Assembly: GCA_043789035.1 (NCBI GenBank)
Contig: JAYWIG010000354.1
Coordinates: 1-23,625 of the forward strand
Origin: JAYWIG01 sp043789035
Lineage (GTDB): Bacteria; Pseudomonadota; Gammaproteobacteria; Burkholderiales; Burkholderiaceae_E
Direction of reading: 5' to 3'
Length of the DNA: 23,625 bases
Positions within the stretch are counted from its first letter, which is position 1. Each line of letters opens with the position of its first letter. Below are positions 14,034 to 21,756 of the stretch, in pieces. The notes under the pieces were generated by a model. That model searched no databases. It worked only from the letters and a program-made list of their open reading frames with translations, and was not told the origin of the DNA. Both the position numbers and the translations under genes were made by a program.

Positions 14034-15155
14034 ATGACGCAAGCTTCCACACTGCAAGTTACCGCCTCCGTTGTCTCTCAGTTACACATTCAGAAAGCAA
14101 ATTTACAAAAAGCTGCGCTAGCCACTGTGCCCGAACGAGCATTAGTCGATGGTCAAATTCGTGTAAGGATCGAGCAATTCTCGTTCACGGCAAACAATAT
14201 CACCTACGCCGCGTTTGGCGATTTAATGAACTACTGGGGTTTCTATCCCAGCGGCGTAGAAGGTGAAGGTGTGATTCCGGTGTGGGGCTTTGGCTCAGTG
14301 GTGCAGTCTAGCCATGTAGGTGTTGCAGTTGGCGAGCGCCTCTATGGCTATTGGCCGATGGGCACGCAAGCCATTCTTGAGCCGATCAAATTAACTGAGG
14401 CTGGTTTTGCCGATGGCTCTGAACATCGAAAAGCTTTACACCCAGTCTATAACGGCTACACCCGTGTGAATAAAGATCCGTTTTACACCGCCGAGAGCGA
14501 AGATATTCAATCGTTAATGCGGCCACTATTCATTACCGCCTTTTTGATCGACGATTTTTTTGCCGATAACCAATTCTTTGGTGCCAAGCAATTATTGCTA
14601 TCGAGTGCGTCGAGCAAAACTGCTTACGGTACGGCTCACCAATTGTTTAAGCGCGAGGGTGTTGAAGTCATCGGTTTAACCTCAGAAAAAAACCGCGCGT
14701 TTTGCGAAAGCCTAGGTTGTTATCACAAGGTATTGAGTTATGAAGAACTCGGAACGATTAGCGAAGATGCTTCGTGTGCCTATATCGACTTTGCTGGCAA
14801 TTCAGACTTGCTACTGCAAATTCATTCCCGATTTAAAAATCTCAAGTACAGCTGCTCTATCGGCGGCACACATGTCACGGAGTTAGGTGGCGCTAAAGAT
14901 TTGCCCGGTCCAAAAGCGATCCTATTTTTCGCACCAGCGCAGATTAAAAAACGCTACGCCGATTGGGGTGCCGAAGGCTTCGTTAAACAATTGTTCATAG
15001 CTTGGCGTTCGTTTTGCAAAACAGTTCAAACCGGTAGCCCGCCTTGGTTGCAGGTGAAAGATTACGTTGGTACAGAGAGTTTGAAGTCTGTGTACCAAGA
15101 TGTGTTGGCAGGGCAAAGCGACCCGCGACTAGGCTTTATTGTTCGGCTTAAGTAG
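14034..15155 (+). CDS. DUF2855 family protein (reductase-like)
   Basis: The 373-residue product matches the DUF2855 family, which resembles zinc-free medium-chain dehydrogenases/reductases. Visible blocks are RVRIEQFSFTANNITYAAFGD near residue 45, a cofactor-side core VIPVWGFGSVV and VGERLYGYWPMG, and a Rossmann-like stretch KQLLLSSASSKTAYGTAH followed by VEVIGLTSEKN. No enzyme activity is established for it from this sequence. The ATG at 14034 has GGAG 8 nt upstream. Its stop end overlaps the convergent Rieske oxygenase gene by 8 bp. A redox role alongside the oxygenase is a guess. Confidence 0.82.
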   Translation: MTQASTLQVTASVVSQLHIQKANLQKAALATVPERALVDGQIRVRIEQFSFTANNITYAAFGDLMNYWGFYPSGVEGEGVIPVWGFGSVVQSSHVGVAVGERLYGYWPMGTQAILEPIKLTEAGFADGSEHRKALHPVYNGYTRVNKDPFYTAESEDIQSLMRPLFITAFLIDDFFADNQFFGAKQLLLSSASSKTAYGTAHQLFKREGVEVIGLTSEKNRAFCESLGCYHKVLSYEELGTISEDASCAYIDFAGNSDLLLQIHSRFKNLKYSCSIGGTHVTELGGAKDLPGPKAILFFAPAQIKKRYADWGAEGFVKQLFIAWRSFCKTVQTGSPPWLQVKDYVGTESLKSVYQDVLAGQSDPRLGFIVRLK

Positions 15156-16341
15156 TCGTTTCTTTTAGGTAGTTACCGGCTGCGAATTTCACCGGTGCTG
15201 CATTGGGGTCGAAGCTCACGCCTGCTGGGTCTTTACCTTCTGCGATTGCAGAAAGCTGCGCCTCGAGTAAGCGGCGTAGTTTCACAATGCCTATGTCGCT
15301 GGTTGCTAAAAACTCCTCGGAGTGTTTCGCGGTTTTGCCTTGGCTAGTCATGGCCTCATAGTCGCCGGGGTATTGTTGATGCTCCTCAGCAGTCAGCTCT
15401 TCCCATAGTTTGCCGTTCAAGCGAGAGCGCATCTTATGCAGTTCGCCCTTCTCACGAACTCTTCCTGCAACGTAAATACGAAAGTGGTCGTCATCAATGG
15501 GCAATACCCAGCCTAATGATTCCACCATACCGTAGCGACCGATCTTAGGATTAGGGATAATGCGCAAGGTCGGCAGGCCAGCCTCGGAAATTCGATGCAG
15601 GGTTTTGCCATCCGCCGTCGTTCGATTCGAAATAGTTCTAACGCTGTGTTCAGCGGTTTCCCAGCGCACCTTAGGCATGAGCGCCATTTGTTCGACGAAC
15701 TGTGTGCCGCTAAATGAAGAATGTAAGATCACCACATGGAAAGGGTCGACTAAGTTTTCATAATGCTGCAACCAATTGCAATCGATGATTTGCGGCCCGC
15801 CACCACCAATGCTGTGGTCATCAGCTTCGATAAACTCGCCGTCTTCCAAAACTTCTAAACATTCGTACTTGGGCAGAATGGGTTTTTTCTCTGGTGGCCC
15901 CATGTAGGCCCAAATCAAACCGTATTGTTCCTGCACCGGGTACCAAGGTTGGCGCACTTTGTCGCAAGCTTGCCCACCACCAGGCTCACACGGCTGCTCT
16001 AAGCAATGGCCTTGCACATCGAATAACCAACCGTGATAGCAACAGCGAATACCTTGGGCTTCCACTTTGCCGTAGAAAAGCGATGCACCGCGATGCGCGC
16101 AGTGTTGGTATACCAAGCCGGGTTTGCCTGAAAAATCCCGAAACAAGATTAAGTCTTCACCTAAGATGCGCACTTGCTTAGGCGTTTTTCCTGCGTCTCT
16201 CGTTAACCCAATAGGGTGCCAATAGCGGCGCATCAATTCACCCATGGGTTTACCAGCACCCACTTGTGTGAGGTGATTCATAGATATTGGTTTTGGGCGG
16301 CCATAAGCAGTACCCATGTCTAGCATTTTTGTTTCGCTCAT
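15148..16341 (-). CDS. Rieske non-heme iron oxygenase, alpha subunit
   Basis: The 397-residue product is the oxygenase component of a Rieske two-component system that hydroxylates or O-demethylates aromatic acids or related compounds. The 2Fe-2S ligands are Cys81-x-His83 (HCAHRGAS) and Cys100-x2-His103 (CCYHGW). The mononuclear iron site shows ENLVDPFHVVILH, with His202 and His207 as ligands and Asp199 as the bridging residue. The opening MGELMRRYWHPIGL resembles phthalate/vanillate-type oxygenases. No reductase or ferredoxin gene is in the window, so electrons must come from elsewhere. Its ATG overlaps the stop of the Bug binding-protein gene (ATGA), so the two are translationally coupled. 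The substrate is unknown. Confidence 0.9.
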   Translation of the reverse strand: MSETKMLDMGTAYGRPKPISMNHLTQVGAGKPMGELMRRYWHPIGLTRDAGKTPKQVRILGEDLILFRDFSGKPGLVYQHCAHRGASLFYGKVEAQGIRCCYHGWLFDVQGHCLEQPCEPGGGQACDKVRQPWYPVQEQYGLIWAYMGPPEKKPILPKYECLEVLEDGEFIEADDHSIGGGGPQIIDCNWLQHYENLVDPFHVVILHSSFSGTQFVEQMALMPKVRWETAEHSVRTISNRTTADGKTLHRISEAGLPTLRIIPNPKIGRYGMVESLGWVLPIDDDHFRIYVAGRVREKGELHKMRSRLNGKLWEELTAEEHQQYPGDYEAMTSQGKTAKHSEEFLATSDIGIVKLRRLLEAQLSAIAEGKDPAGVSFDPNAAPVKFAAGNYLKETTT

Positions 16342-17327
16342 TCAGTGACTCCCGCCGCTTTGATTAGCTCGGCAACTCTTGGGTAATCAGCTTTATAGCG
16401 CTCTAGAAACTGCGCTGGCGTGTTGTTGAGTGGCTCGAAACCGAAGTTGGTTAACCGACCTGAAATGTCGGGCATCGCGGTAACTTCACGCAAGGTGTTG
16501 ACCCATATATTTTGAATATCTGTAGGCAGTTTTGCTGGCGCATACATGCCTATCCAACTATCGACGTCAAAGCCCTGAAAGCCTTGTTCGGCGAAGGTGG
16601 GTACATTGGGCATGATTGATACCCTGCGAGTACCCGCAATGGCTAAAGGCTTCATCTTGCCTGCTTGGGATTGTGCTCTCGCAGTCGATGGGTTGGACCA
16701 AGCAAAGTCGAGCAAATCGCCATATAAGTCATTGTGGGCTGCCACTTCGGCCTTGTATGCAACATGAACTAAATCGACACCAGTTTGCCGTTTGAGAAGT
16801 TCGCCGAACAAGTGTGCTGTAGAGCCTTGCCCCCAGGTGCCATAAGTTAAGCGACCTTTCTTCTTAGCGAAATCAACAAACTCTTTCAGGTTGTTAAAAG
16901 GCGCATTGGCTCGACTGACAATCATCGGGCCACCGGTAGCCAGCATGGTGAGTGGCGTGAAGTCTTTGTTGGGGTCGTACGGCACCTTGGGTTGCAGAAT
17001 CGGTACGTTTACGTGGGTGAGTGGCAAAGTCATCAAAATCGTGTACCCATCGGGCGCGGCTTTCGCGACAAAATCAGCAGCGATAATTCCACTGGCACCG
17101 GGTTTAGGATCGACAATGACCGATTGCCCCCAACGGGCTTGAAGCTTCTCCGCATAGGCGCGGGCAATTGCATCGATAGGGCCACCCGCTGTACCAAAAG
17201 GCACGATGCGAATAAGCTTTGTTGGGAAAGTCGGGCTGCTTGCGCTCGGGGTTGTTTGCGCAAAGCTGTGCATGGCGGGTAAGCTCAGGCCAATGGTGGT
17301 AATGACTGTGCGTCGTGTTTTTTGCAT
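16338..17327 (-). CDS. Bug/TctC family tripartite tricarboxylate solute-binding protein
   Basis: The 329-residue periplasmic protein binds a carboxylate for uptake by a TctAB-type permease. A signal peptide (MQKTRRTVITTIGLSLPAMHSFAQ split as basic n-region, hydrophobic core and AQ end) precedes the mature domain. Family blocks are IRIVPFGTAGGPIDAIARAYAEKL, VIVDPKPGASGIIAADFVAKA, DGYTILM, TYGTWGQGSTAHLFGELL and IAGTRRVSIMPNVPTFAEQG. The ATG at 17327 is chosen over that at 17363 because GAGG precedes it and the signal peptide then begins normally. Many Burkholderiales carry tens of such Bug genes without adjacent permeases, and none is seen here. The ATGA overlap with the Rieske gene suggests that the bound molecule may be its substrate. 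Confidence 0.9.
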   Translation of the reverse strand: MQKTRRTVITTIGLSLPAMHSFAQTTPSASSPTFPTKLIRIVPFGTAGGPIDAIARAYAEKLQARWGQSVIVDPKPGASGIIAADFVAKAAPDGYTILMTLPLTHVNVPILQPKVPYDPNKDFTPLTMLATGGPMIVSRANAPFNNLKEFVDFAKKKGRLTYGTWGQGSTAHLFGELLKRQTGVDLVHVAYKAEVAAHNDLYGDLLDFAWSNPSTARAQSQAGKMKPLAIAGTRRVSIMPNVPTFAEQGFQGFDVDSWIGMYAPAKLPTDIQNIWVNTLREVTAMPDISGRLTNFGFEPLNNTPAQFLERYKADYPRVAELIKAAGVTE

Positions 17328-17425
17328 TTCAATGTGCCTCAGTTTTCGCAATGCTTGCATCATGACAAACTATTCAATGCTAAGGCAACTATCTTTTAAT
17401 CGATTCTCAGTAAGTAGGAATCAAT

Positions 17426-17659
17426 ATGGTTTTAGTCGCCCAAGTTTACTTTGTGTTGCTTGAAACCGTGCTGCTCCGTTCCCGTGGCGCAAAAGTGTTT
17501 GGCATTTCTAAGGATCAAGTTGAACCGCGCGCAGCCGCGATGAGTAACCAAGGTTGCTACAACGGGTTTTTGGTCGGGGCGACTGTATCGAAGAAGATTT
17601 TTTTCATTCAATCGGTACCGGCGGTTGTTGCACTCGGTACGTTCTTTTTAGCTCGCTAA
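17426..17659 (+). pseudogene. Shortened DUF1304-type membrane protein gene
   Basis: The open frame gives only 77 residues, whereas DUF1304 membrane proteins are usually about 110-120. Conserved segments are present in order: VYFVLLETVLL, then KVFGISKDQVEPRAAAMSNQGCYNGFLVGA, then TVSKKIFFIQSVPAVVALGTFFLAR. The helix normally found between NGFLVGA and the VS-K---(F/V)Q--PA block is missing, and the first helix also seems about ten residues short. Both losses keep the frame. The start ATG has AGGA 7 nt upstream. With half of its membrane segments gone it is probably not functional in the usual way, but a reduced protein could still be made. The deletions are judged from memory of the family. Confidence 0.6.
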
Positions 17660-17663
17660 GCTT

Positions 17664-18239
17664 TTAAATTAGATCGACCACGTCTTTAAGATGGGCAGCA
17701 GTTTGAGGTAAGCCGCGTCTTTCTAAAAGATCGACGAGGGCGATAGGCGAAACTTCCGGTCGCTCCCACCTCAGTCGCATTCCCTTAATCGCGGTGAGGG
17801 CCACAGCGCCCCGAAGCATAATTTGGTTGAGCACAAATTCGTCAGGCGTTTGTAGCTCTATGCCGAACGCATCGAGCACTTCGCTGGGGAAGTCTTTTTC
17901 ATTCCACGTAATAATTGCGTCAGCGTGACCTGTGATGGCTGCTGCTAGAACATGTCTATCATTCGGGTCAGGTAATTTGAGGCCATTAATCAAATGTTCA
18001 TAGCCGGTCACCAAACAATCGGGAATTGCATCTTCCATGGTTTGCGCAGCTTCGTCGATTTTGTCGCCCATGTCGGGTCGATCTCTTAAAAGCGAGCGTT
18101 TCCATTCGTCACGAATGTGTACGCTCCACTTGGCGCTATAAAGATCTGCATGAGCAAGGCTGAGTAATAAATCTCTGAGGAGGGCAGGATACAAAACATT
18201 TGCATCTAGAACCGCTGTGTAGCGTGCACTACCAGCCAT
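17664..18239 (-). CDS. PIN-domain toxin (putative ribonuclease)
   Basis: This 191-residue protein is the likely toxin of a type II toxin-antitoxin pair. PIN domains are Mg-dependent RNases. The acidic active-site residues are visible: Asp12 in AVLDANVLYP, Glu45 in HIRDEWKRSL, Asp94 in LPDPNDRHVLAAAI and Asp116 in IITWNEKDFP. It is longer than the about 130-residue VapC, with an extra C-terminal helical region (VDLLERRGLPQTAAHLKDVV), as in the PIN_3-type proteins paired with excisionase-like antitoxins. The ATG directly abuts the antitoxin stop (TAAATG), which implies coupled translation. All catalytic positions are intact, so it is probably active. RNA target unknown. Confidence 0.85.
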   Translation of the reverse strand: MAGSARYTAVLDANVLYPALLRDLLLSLAHADLYSAKWSVHIRDEWKRSLLRDRPDMGDKIDEAAQTMEDAIPDCLVTGYEHLINGLKLPDPNDRHVLAAAITGHADAIITWNEKDFPSEVLDAFGIELQTPDEFVLNQIMLRGAVALTAIKGMRLRWERPEVSPIALVDLLERRGLPQTAAHLKDVVDLI

Positions 18240-18704
18240 TTATAGTTCTTCGCCCAATTCTTGCGACAGGAGACTTAGTTTTTTGAGCGCTGTTTCAGAA
18301 TGCTCTTTTTGCGCTTGTTGATACCGCATCAGTTCTTGAAACTCAATTCTGCGATGCCTATTCACGAGGCGACACTTCAACCTCTCAGCATTGATTTCCT
18401 TAATCACGAAAGGGCGAGATACATTCAGTAATGCCGCAGCTTCTTGAGTCGTTAACTCAAGTTTTTGCGGTACTAACAGCATCGGCTCGCGCTTAGCCAT
18501 TTGGCGCAATATGTCGGCAAAAAAACGAAGTGCACGGGGCGGTAAATGCAAAACAGGAGCTTCGTCAGTACTACCTTCAACTTGAATGGTGACCTTTATC
18601 GCGTCAGCTTTTGAATGGTCCAAAGCTGCGACGATACAGGCACGAGCAGCACCTGCCATTTCAGCTTCCGACTCGCTGGCTGGATCAAATATTTGTTGTG
18701 TCAT
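18240..18704 (-). CDS. Excisionase-type helix-turn-helix antitoxin
   Basis: The 154-residue partner of the PIN toxin has an N-terminal alpha/beta segment (residues 16-75) and a MerR/excisionase-like helix-turn-helix at about 83-130 (KLELTTQEAAALLNVSRPFV, then LVNRHRRIEFQELMRYQQ). A charged C-terminal helix (AQKEHSETALKKLSLLSQEL) is a likely toxin-binding part. The ATG at 18704-18702 is chosen because AGGAGAACGGGA precedes it and the sequence upstream is promoter, not protein. It would bind its own promoter, where direct repeats are visible, and neutralise the downstream toxin. Function is inferred from family pairing. Confidence 0.82.
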   Translation of the reverse strand: MTQQIFDPASESEAEMAGAARACIVAALDHSKADAIKVTIQVEGSTDEAPVLHLPPRALRFFADILRQMAKREPMLLVPQKLELTTQEAAALLNVSRPFVIKEINAERLKCRLVNRHRRIEFQELMRYQQAQKEHSETALKKLSLLSQELGEEL

Positions 18705-18765
18705 TCCCGTTCTCCTGCAACGAATACCGCGATTAAGTAGTTTTTGATGCCATTTTGTACCTCGC

Positions 18766-18794
18766 AGTATACGAATTATTCGAATTATTCGCAA
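18766..18794 (-). promoter_or_regulatory. Sigma-70 promoter of the toxin-antitoxin operon
   Basis: On the minus strand TTGCGA (18794-18789) and TATACT (18771-18766) are separated by exactly 17 bp, giving 4/6 and 5/6 matches to the -35 and -10 consensus. Transcription would begin near 18759, about 55 nt before the antitoxin ATG. Confidence 0.65.
18772..18789. promoter_or_regulatory. Tandem 9-bp direct repeats, probable antitoxin operator
   Basis: CGAATTATT occurs twice head to tail at 18772-18780 and 18781-18789 and fills the spacer between the -35 and -10 boxes of the toxin-antitoxin promoter. Binding of the helix-turn-helix antitoxin here would block RNA polymerase, giving autorepression. 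The 9-bp period is a little under one helical turn. Confidence 0.5.
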
Positions 18795-19140
18795 TGAGAA
18801 ATTCCTGCATCTCGATTCAATCTAGAGTAGGTTTTAAGTTTATTGACTGTAATTCCGATAAAAATGTTTATTCCGTGAGCTACCACTCGATCTTTAACCT
18901 ATTCATATAATTAGGTGTCGATCGTAGCCATCGCTTCTAGGCCGACGCGATCCGTTGTAATTCGTCTGCCTTGCGCGGGCCAAATTTAGAAAGCCTTAAC
19001 TAGCGGACCATCTTCCCGCGCAATGATTTTTCCTGAAACGTGCAGGCTACGTCTTCGACGGCTATTTGATTTATAAAGGCGAACTGAAGGTTCCTGAGAC
19101 TTAACGACAATGACGGAATGATGCTTGCGAAGGGGCGCTA
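18795..19140. other. Non-coding stretch with a possible gene fragment
   Basis: No intact gene is seen. At 19027-19104 (plus strand) a 25-codon frame reads LKRAGYVFDGYLIYKGELKV and ends in TAA, with a TGA directly before it at 19024. It looks like the C-terminal end of a lost gene, but it is too short to identify. The rest is AT-rich and unremarkable. Confidence 0.35.
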
Positions 19141-19404
19141 ATGAAACAAGGTCAGTGGCATTTTTCTGCAGCGAAAGCAGAGTTTAGTAAAGTGATTGAC
19201 GCTGCTTAGCTAGGGCAGCCGCAATGCGTTGCGGGTGAAAGTGGAGGTGCAGTGGTTGTACTTTCGGAAAGCGCCTACTTGGCTTTATTGGGCGAAACTA
19301 ATAAGCAATCACCAAGCTTTATTTCTCATTTGTTGGCTATTCCAAAGACGCGGTCTGGCAAGAAACTAGTTAGCAATCGATGCTTGGGTTTGCGTGAGCT
19401 TTAA
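19141..19404 (+). pseudogene. Phd/YefM-type antitoxin gene interrupted by an in-frame TAG
   Basis: The frame starts at an ATG behind AAGGGG and reads WHFSAAKAEFSKVIDAA, then a TAG at 19207-19209, then LGQPQCVAGESGGAVVVLSE, SAYLALLG and SFISHLLAIPK to a TAA. This is the Phd/YefM antitoxin layout: W-----AK--FS-V-D-A at the start, G-PQ in the middle, then VVVLS---Y--L and a C-terminal toxin-binding segment. The full frame has 87 codons, the normal family size. Apart from the single amber codon (codon 23) it looks intact, so the inactivation is probably recent. No toxin gene follows; the next gene is the IclR regulator. It belongs with the nearby decayed DNA and the intact PIN pair as a patch of toxin-antitoxin turnover. 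Confidence 0.75.
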
Positions 19405-19484
19405 AAACTATTGGGCCCGCTCGAGTAAAAATTGGCACCAATTGTCATGAACGAGGTTTCACTTGGGGCACGCTCCAGCTACAA

Positions 19485-19523
19485 TGTTCTAAATATCAAC
19501 ATATGGTTCTACTATTTAGAATA
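19485..19523. promoter_or_regulatory. Inverted repeat upstream of the IclR gene, probable operator
   Basis: TGTTCTAAATA (19485-19495) and TATTTAGAATA (19513-19523) form an inverted repeat with one mismatch and a 17-bp spacer, ending 2 bp before the IclR start codon. IclR regulators bind palindromes in their own promoter regions, so this is a good candidate site for autoregulation and control of the downstream sau genes. A TACAAT at 19480-19485 with a weak TTTCAC 17 bp upstream could be the promoter. The start codon has no obvious ribosome site, so a short-leader or leaderless transcript is possible. Confidence 0.5.
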
Positions 19524-19525
19524 AA

Positions 19526-20323
19526 ATGGATTCGACTTTAGCTAAAGGCCTTCACGTTCTCGAATGGATGACACGACAACCGAATGGCTGCCGTGTGGTC
19601 GATGTTGCCCAACATTTTGGTTTGGTGCGAAGCAATGCTCATCGCACTTTGCAAACCTTGGTGGAATGCGGCTGGGCGGTGCAAGACCAAGGTGCTTCAA
19701 CCTATCGAAGCGCCTTAAAGTTGTTTGAGCTAGGCTCGATTGTTGACCAAGCAACCGACATCAAAGATTGTTTGCACCCGTTACTGGCGCAGTTTGCTGT
19801 ACAAAGCGGTGAAACCATTCACCTTGCAGTGCTCGACGGTGCCGAAGTGGTGTACCTCGATAAATTCGATAGCCCATTACCTGTTGCAGCTTATTCACGA
19901 ATTGGTGGCCGTGCCGCAGCCTATTGTGTAGCGGCAGGAAAAGCACTTCTGGCTGCAATGGCGTTGAACGAAGTTGCTCTCGAAGCAAGGCTTGTGCAAT
20001 TGCCTGCGCACACTAAAAATAGCCTCACGGACTTTGCAGCGTTAGAAAGCGAACTCGCAAAGATTCGAGCGCGAGGCTATGCAGAAAACCGCGAAGAATG
20101 GCGCATGGGCGTGTGCGGTCTCGGAGCTGCCGTGAAGAATGCCGCTGGTAAACCAGTTGCCGCAATCGGTATGAGCGTGCCGTCCATTCGATTTTCTAAA
20201 AAACAAGTGGCTGAACATGCCGCTCAATTGCTTGCTTATGTAGCGCGCGCCAATGAAGCGTTGGGTGGCGGAACACCAAGCTCTAGCTCGAAACAAATCA
20301 ACAACAATCCTCTTTCAAAGTAA
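19526..20323 (+). CDS. sauR: IclR family transcriptional regulator (SauR-like)
   Basis: The 265-residue regulator has an N-terminal winged helix (residues about 3-60: LAKGLHVLEWM, VVDVAQHFGLVRSNAHRTLQ) and a C-terminal IclR effector domain (about 75-250: GETIHLAVLDGAEVVYLDKF, AAYCVAAGKALLAAM, ENREEWRMGVCGLGAAVKNA, VAAIGMSVPSIRF). It sits 4 bp before a CoA-acylating aldehyde dehydrogenase, followed by an AMP-forming ligase. The order matches the sauRST sulfoacetate cluster described for Cupriavidus necator, and the symbol rests on that context. The probable inducer is the substrate acid or a CoA intermediate. The C-terminal tail (GGTPSSSSKQINNNP) is low in complexity and probably disordered. 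Confidence 0.75.
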   Translation: MDSTLAKGLHVLEWMTRQPNGCRVVDVAQHFGLVRSNAHRTLQTLVECGWAVQDQGASTYRSALKLFELGSIVDQATDIKDCLHPLLAQFAVQSGETIHLAVLDGAEVVYLDKFDSPLPVAAYSRIGGRAAAYCVAAGKALLAAMALNEVALEARLVQLPAHTKNSLTDFAALESELAKIRARGYAENREEWRMGVCGLGAAVKNAAGKPVAAIGMSVPSIRFSKKQVAEHAAQLLAYVARANEALGGGTPSSSSKQINNNPLSK

Positions 20324-20327
20324 AAAT

Positions 20328-21749
20328 ATGGCCACATCAAATTCGACTGTCATTAAAGATTCCGCTGTTGATGCGCTGGTTGCAAAAGCCCGCACCGCCC
20401 AACAAATAGCGAATGAATTCACTCAAGAGCGTATCGACGAATTAGTTGCGGCTGCCGGTTGGGCGATTATGGAACCGTCCCGCAACCGTGAACTGGCCGC
20501 GCTTGCAGTCGCCGATACTTCGATTGGCAATGTTGAAGATAAAGTTCGTAAAAATCATCGCAAAACTTTCGGTTTGCTGCGCGACTTGCAAGGCGCGAAA
20601 TCGGTTGGCGTAATTGCAGAGTATCCGGAATTAGGCTTGGTTGAAATAGCTAGACCGGTAGGCGTTGTATGTGCAATCACGCCATCGACTAATCCTGGTG
20701 CAACACCTGCGAATAAAATTATCAATGCGTTAAAAGGCCGCAACGCTGTCATCATTGCGCCATCGCCAAAAGGCTGGAGTACTGCTGCAAAGTTGCTCAC
20801 GTTCATTCACGAGCAATTTGACCGTATCAACGCGCCGCGCGATTTAGTGCAACTGCTTCCCGCACCGATTAGCAAACAATCAACGGCAGCTTTAATGCAA
20901 GCTTGCGATTTGGTAGTGGCTACAGGTTCACAGGCCAATGTTCGTTCAGCCTATGCCAGTGGCACACCAGCATTCGGGGTAGGAGCGGGTAATGTCGCAG
21001 GCATTGTCGATGAAACGGCCGACATTGCGTTAGCGGCTGATAGAGTAGTGCGCTCCAAAACCTTCGATAATGCAACCAGCTGTTCTTCAGAAAACAGTTT
21101 GGTGTTGGTAGACGCGATTCGTTCGGCGATGCTTCAAGCGCTTGCTGCGAAAGGTGCCGTACTACTGAACGCTGAACAGAAATTGAAGCTGCAAGCGCTG
21201 ATGTGGCCTGATGGAAAACTCTCTGCCGCCGCCACTGGCCAGTCGGCCAAAGTGGTTGCTGAGCGAGCAGGTCTTACCGAAATTGCAGCCTTAAACCCAA
21301 CGATTTTGTTAGTCGAAGAAGAAGGCTTCGGGCCTGATTATCCTTACTCGGGTGAAAAGCTAAGCCCAGTTTTGGCGATCTACACGGCCAGAGATTTTGC
21401 ACACGCGGCGCAGATTGTTGATTCAATTTATGCGTGGCAAGGTGCAGGTCATTCAGTGGGTTTGCATAGTGGAAAACCAGAGCGTGCTGTGCAGCTTGGG
21501 TTGACACTTCCAGTATCGCGTGTGATTGTTGATCAAGCCCACTGCATCGCCACCGGCGGTAGCTTCGATAACGGTTTGCCATTCTCACTCTCGATGGGTT
21601 GCGGTACTTGGGGCAAGAATAATTTCTCTGAAAACATGGGCTATAAACATTACTTAAACATTACGCGAATCTCAAGGCCGATTCCAGAGCGCATTCCTAC
21701 CGAGCAAGAAATCTTCGGTAAGTACTTCGATAAATTCGGTAAGGTTTAG
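20328..21749 (+). CDS. sauS: CoA-acylating aldehyde dehydrogenase (sulfoacetaldehyde dehydrogenase, acylating)
   Basis: The 473-residue NAD(P)-dependent enzyme interconverts an aldehyde and its acyl-CoA. It belongs to the acylating aldehyde dehydrogenase group rather than the acid-forming one: GLVEIARPVGVVCAITPSTNP near residues 103-122, KGRNAVIIAPSPK at 136-148, GVGAGNVAGIVDETADI, and the catalytic cysteine in FDNATSCSSENS (Cys252). In the sau pathway it reduces sulfoacetyl-CoA to sulfoacetaldehyde, which Xsc would then cleave; Xsc is not in the window. The ATG at 20328 follows the regulator stop after 4 bp and has only a weak ribosome site. The ligase gene follows after 7 bp. Enzyme class is firm; the sulfoacetate substrate is inferred from gene order. 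Confidence 0.82.
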   Translation: MATSNSTVIKDSAVDALVAKARTAQQIANEFTQERIDELVAAAGWAIMEPSRNRELAALAVADTSIGNVEDKVRKNHRKTFGLLRDLQGAKSVGVIAEYPELGLVEIARPVGVVCAITPSTNPGATPANKIINALKGRNAVIIAPSPKGWSTAAKLLTFIHEQFDRINAPRDLVQLLPAPISKQSTAALMQACDLVVATGSQANVRSAYASGTPAFGVGAGNVAGIVDETADIALAADRVVRSKTFDNATSCSSENSLVLVDAIRSAMLQALAAKGAVLLNAEQKLKLQALMWPDGKLSAAATGQSAKVVAERAGLTEIAALNPTILLVEEEGFGPDYPYSGEKLSPVLAIYTARDFAHAAQIVDSIYAWQGAGHSVGLHSGKPERAVQLGLTLPVSRVIVDQAHCIATGGSFDNGLPFSLSMGCGTWGKNNFSENMGYKHYLNITRISRPIPERIPTEQEIFGKYFDKFGKV

Positions 21750-21756
21750 GCTTTAA

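Noticed and set aside
18772..18789. Repeats as a CRISPR or attachment site
   Set aside because: Only two 9-bp units with no spacers, cas genes, integrase or tRNA nearby; a promoter operator explains them better.
18705..18794. N-terminal extension of the antitoxin (RIIRIIRIL...)
   Set aside because: This is translation of the -35 box, direct repeats and -10 box. The ATG at 18704 with a strong ribosome site is the real start.
18705..19525. Mobile element or genomic island boundary
   Set aside because: No transposase, integrase, terminal inverted repeats or target duplications are visible. Toxin-antitoxin turnover alone does not show an island.
20253..20327. 25-residue upstream extension of the aldehyde dehydrogenase
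   Set aside because: It lies inside the IclR gene in another frame, and family similarity begins only after the ATG at 20328.
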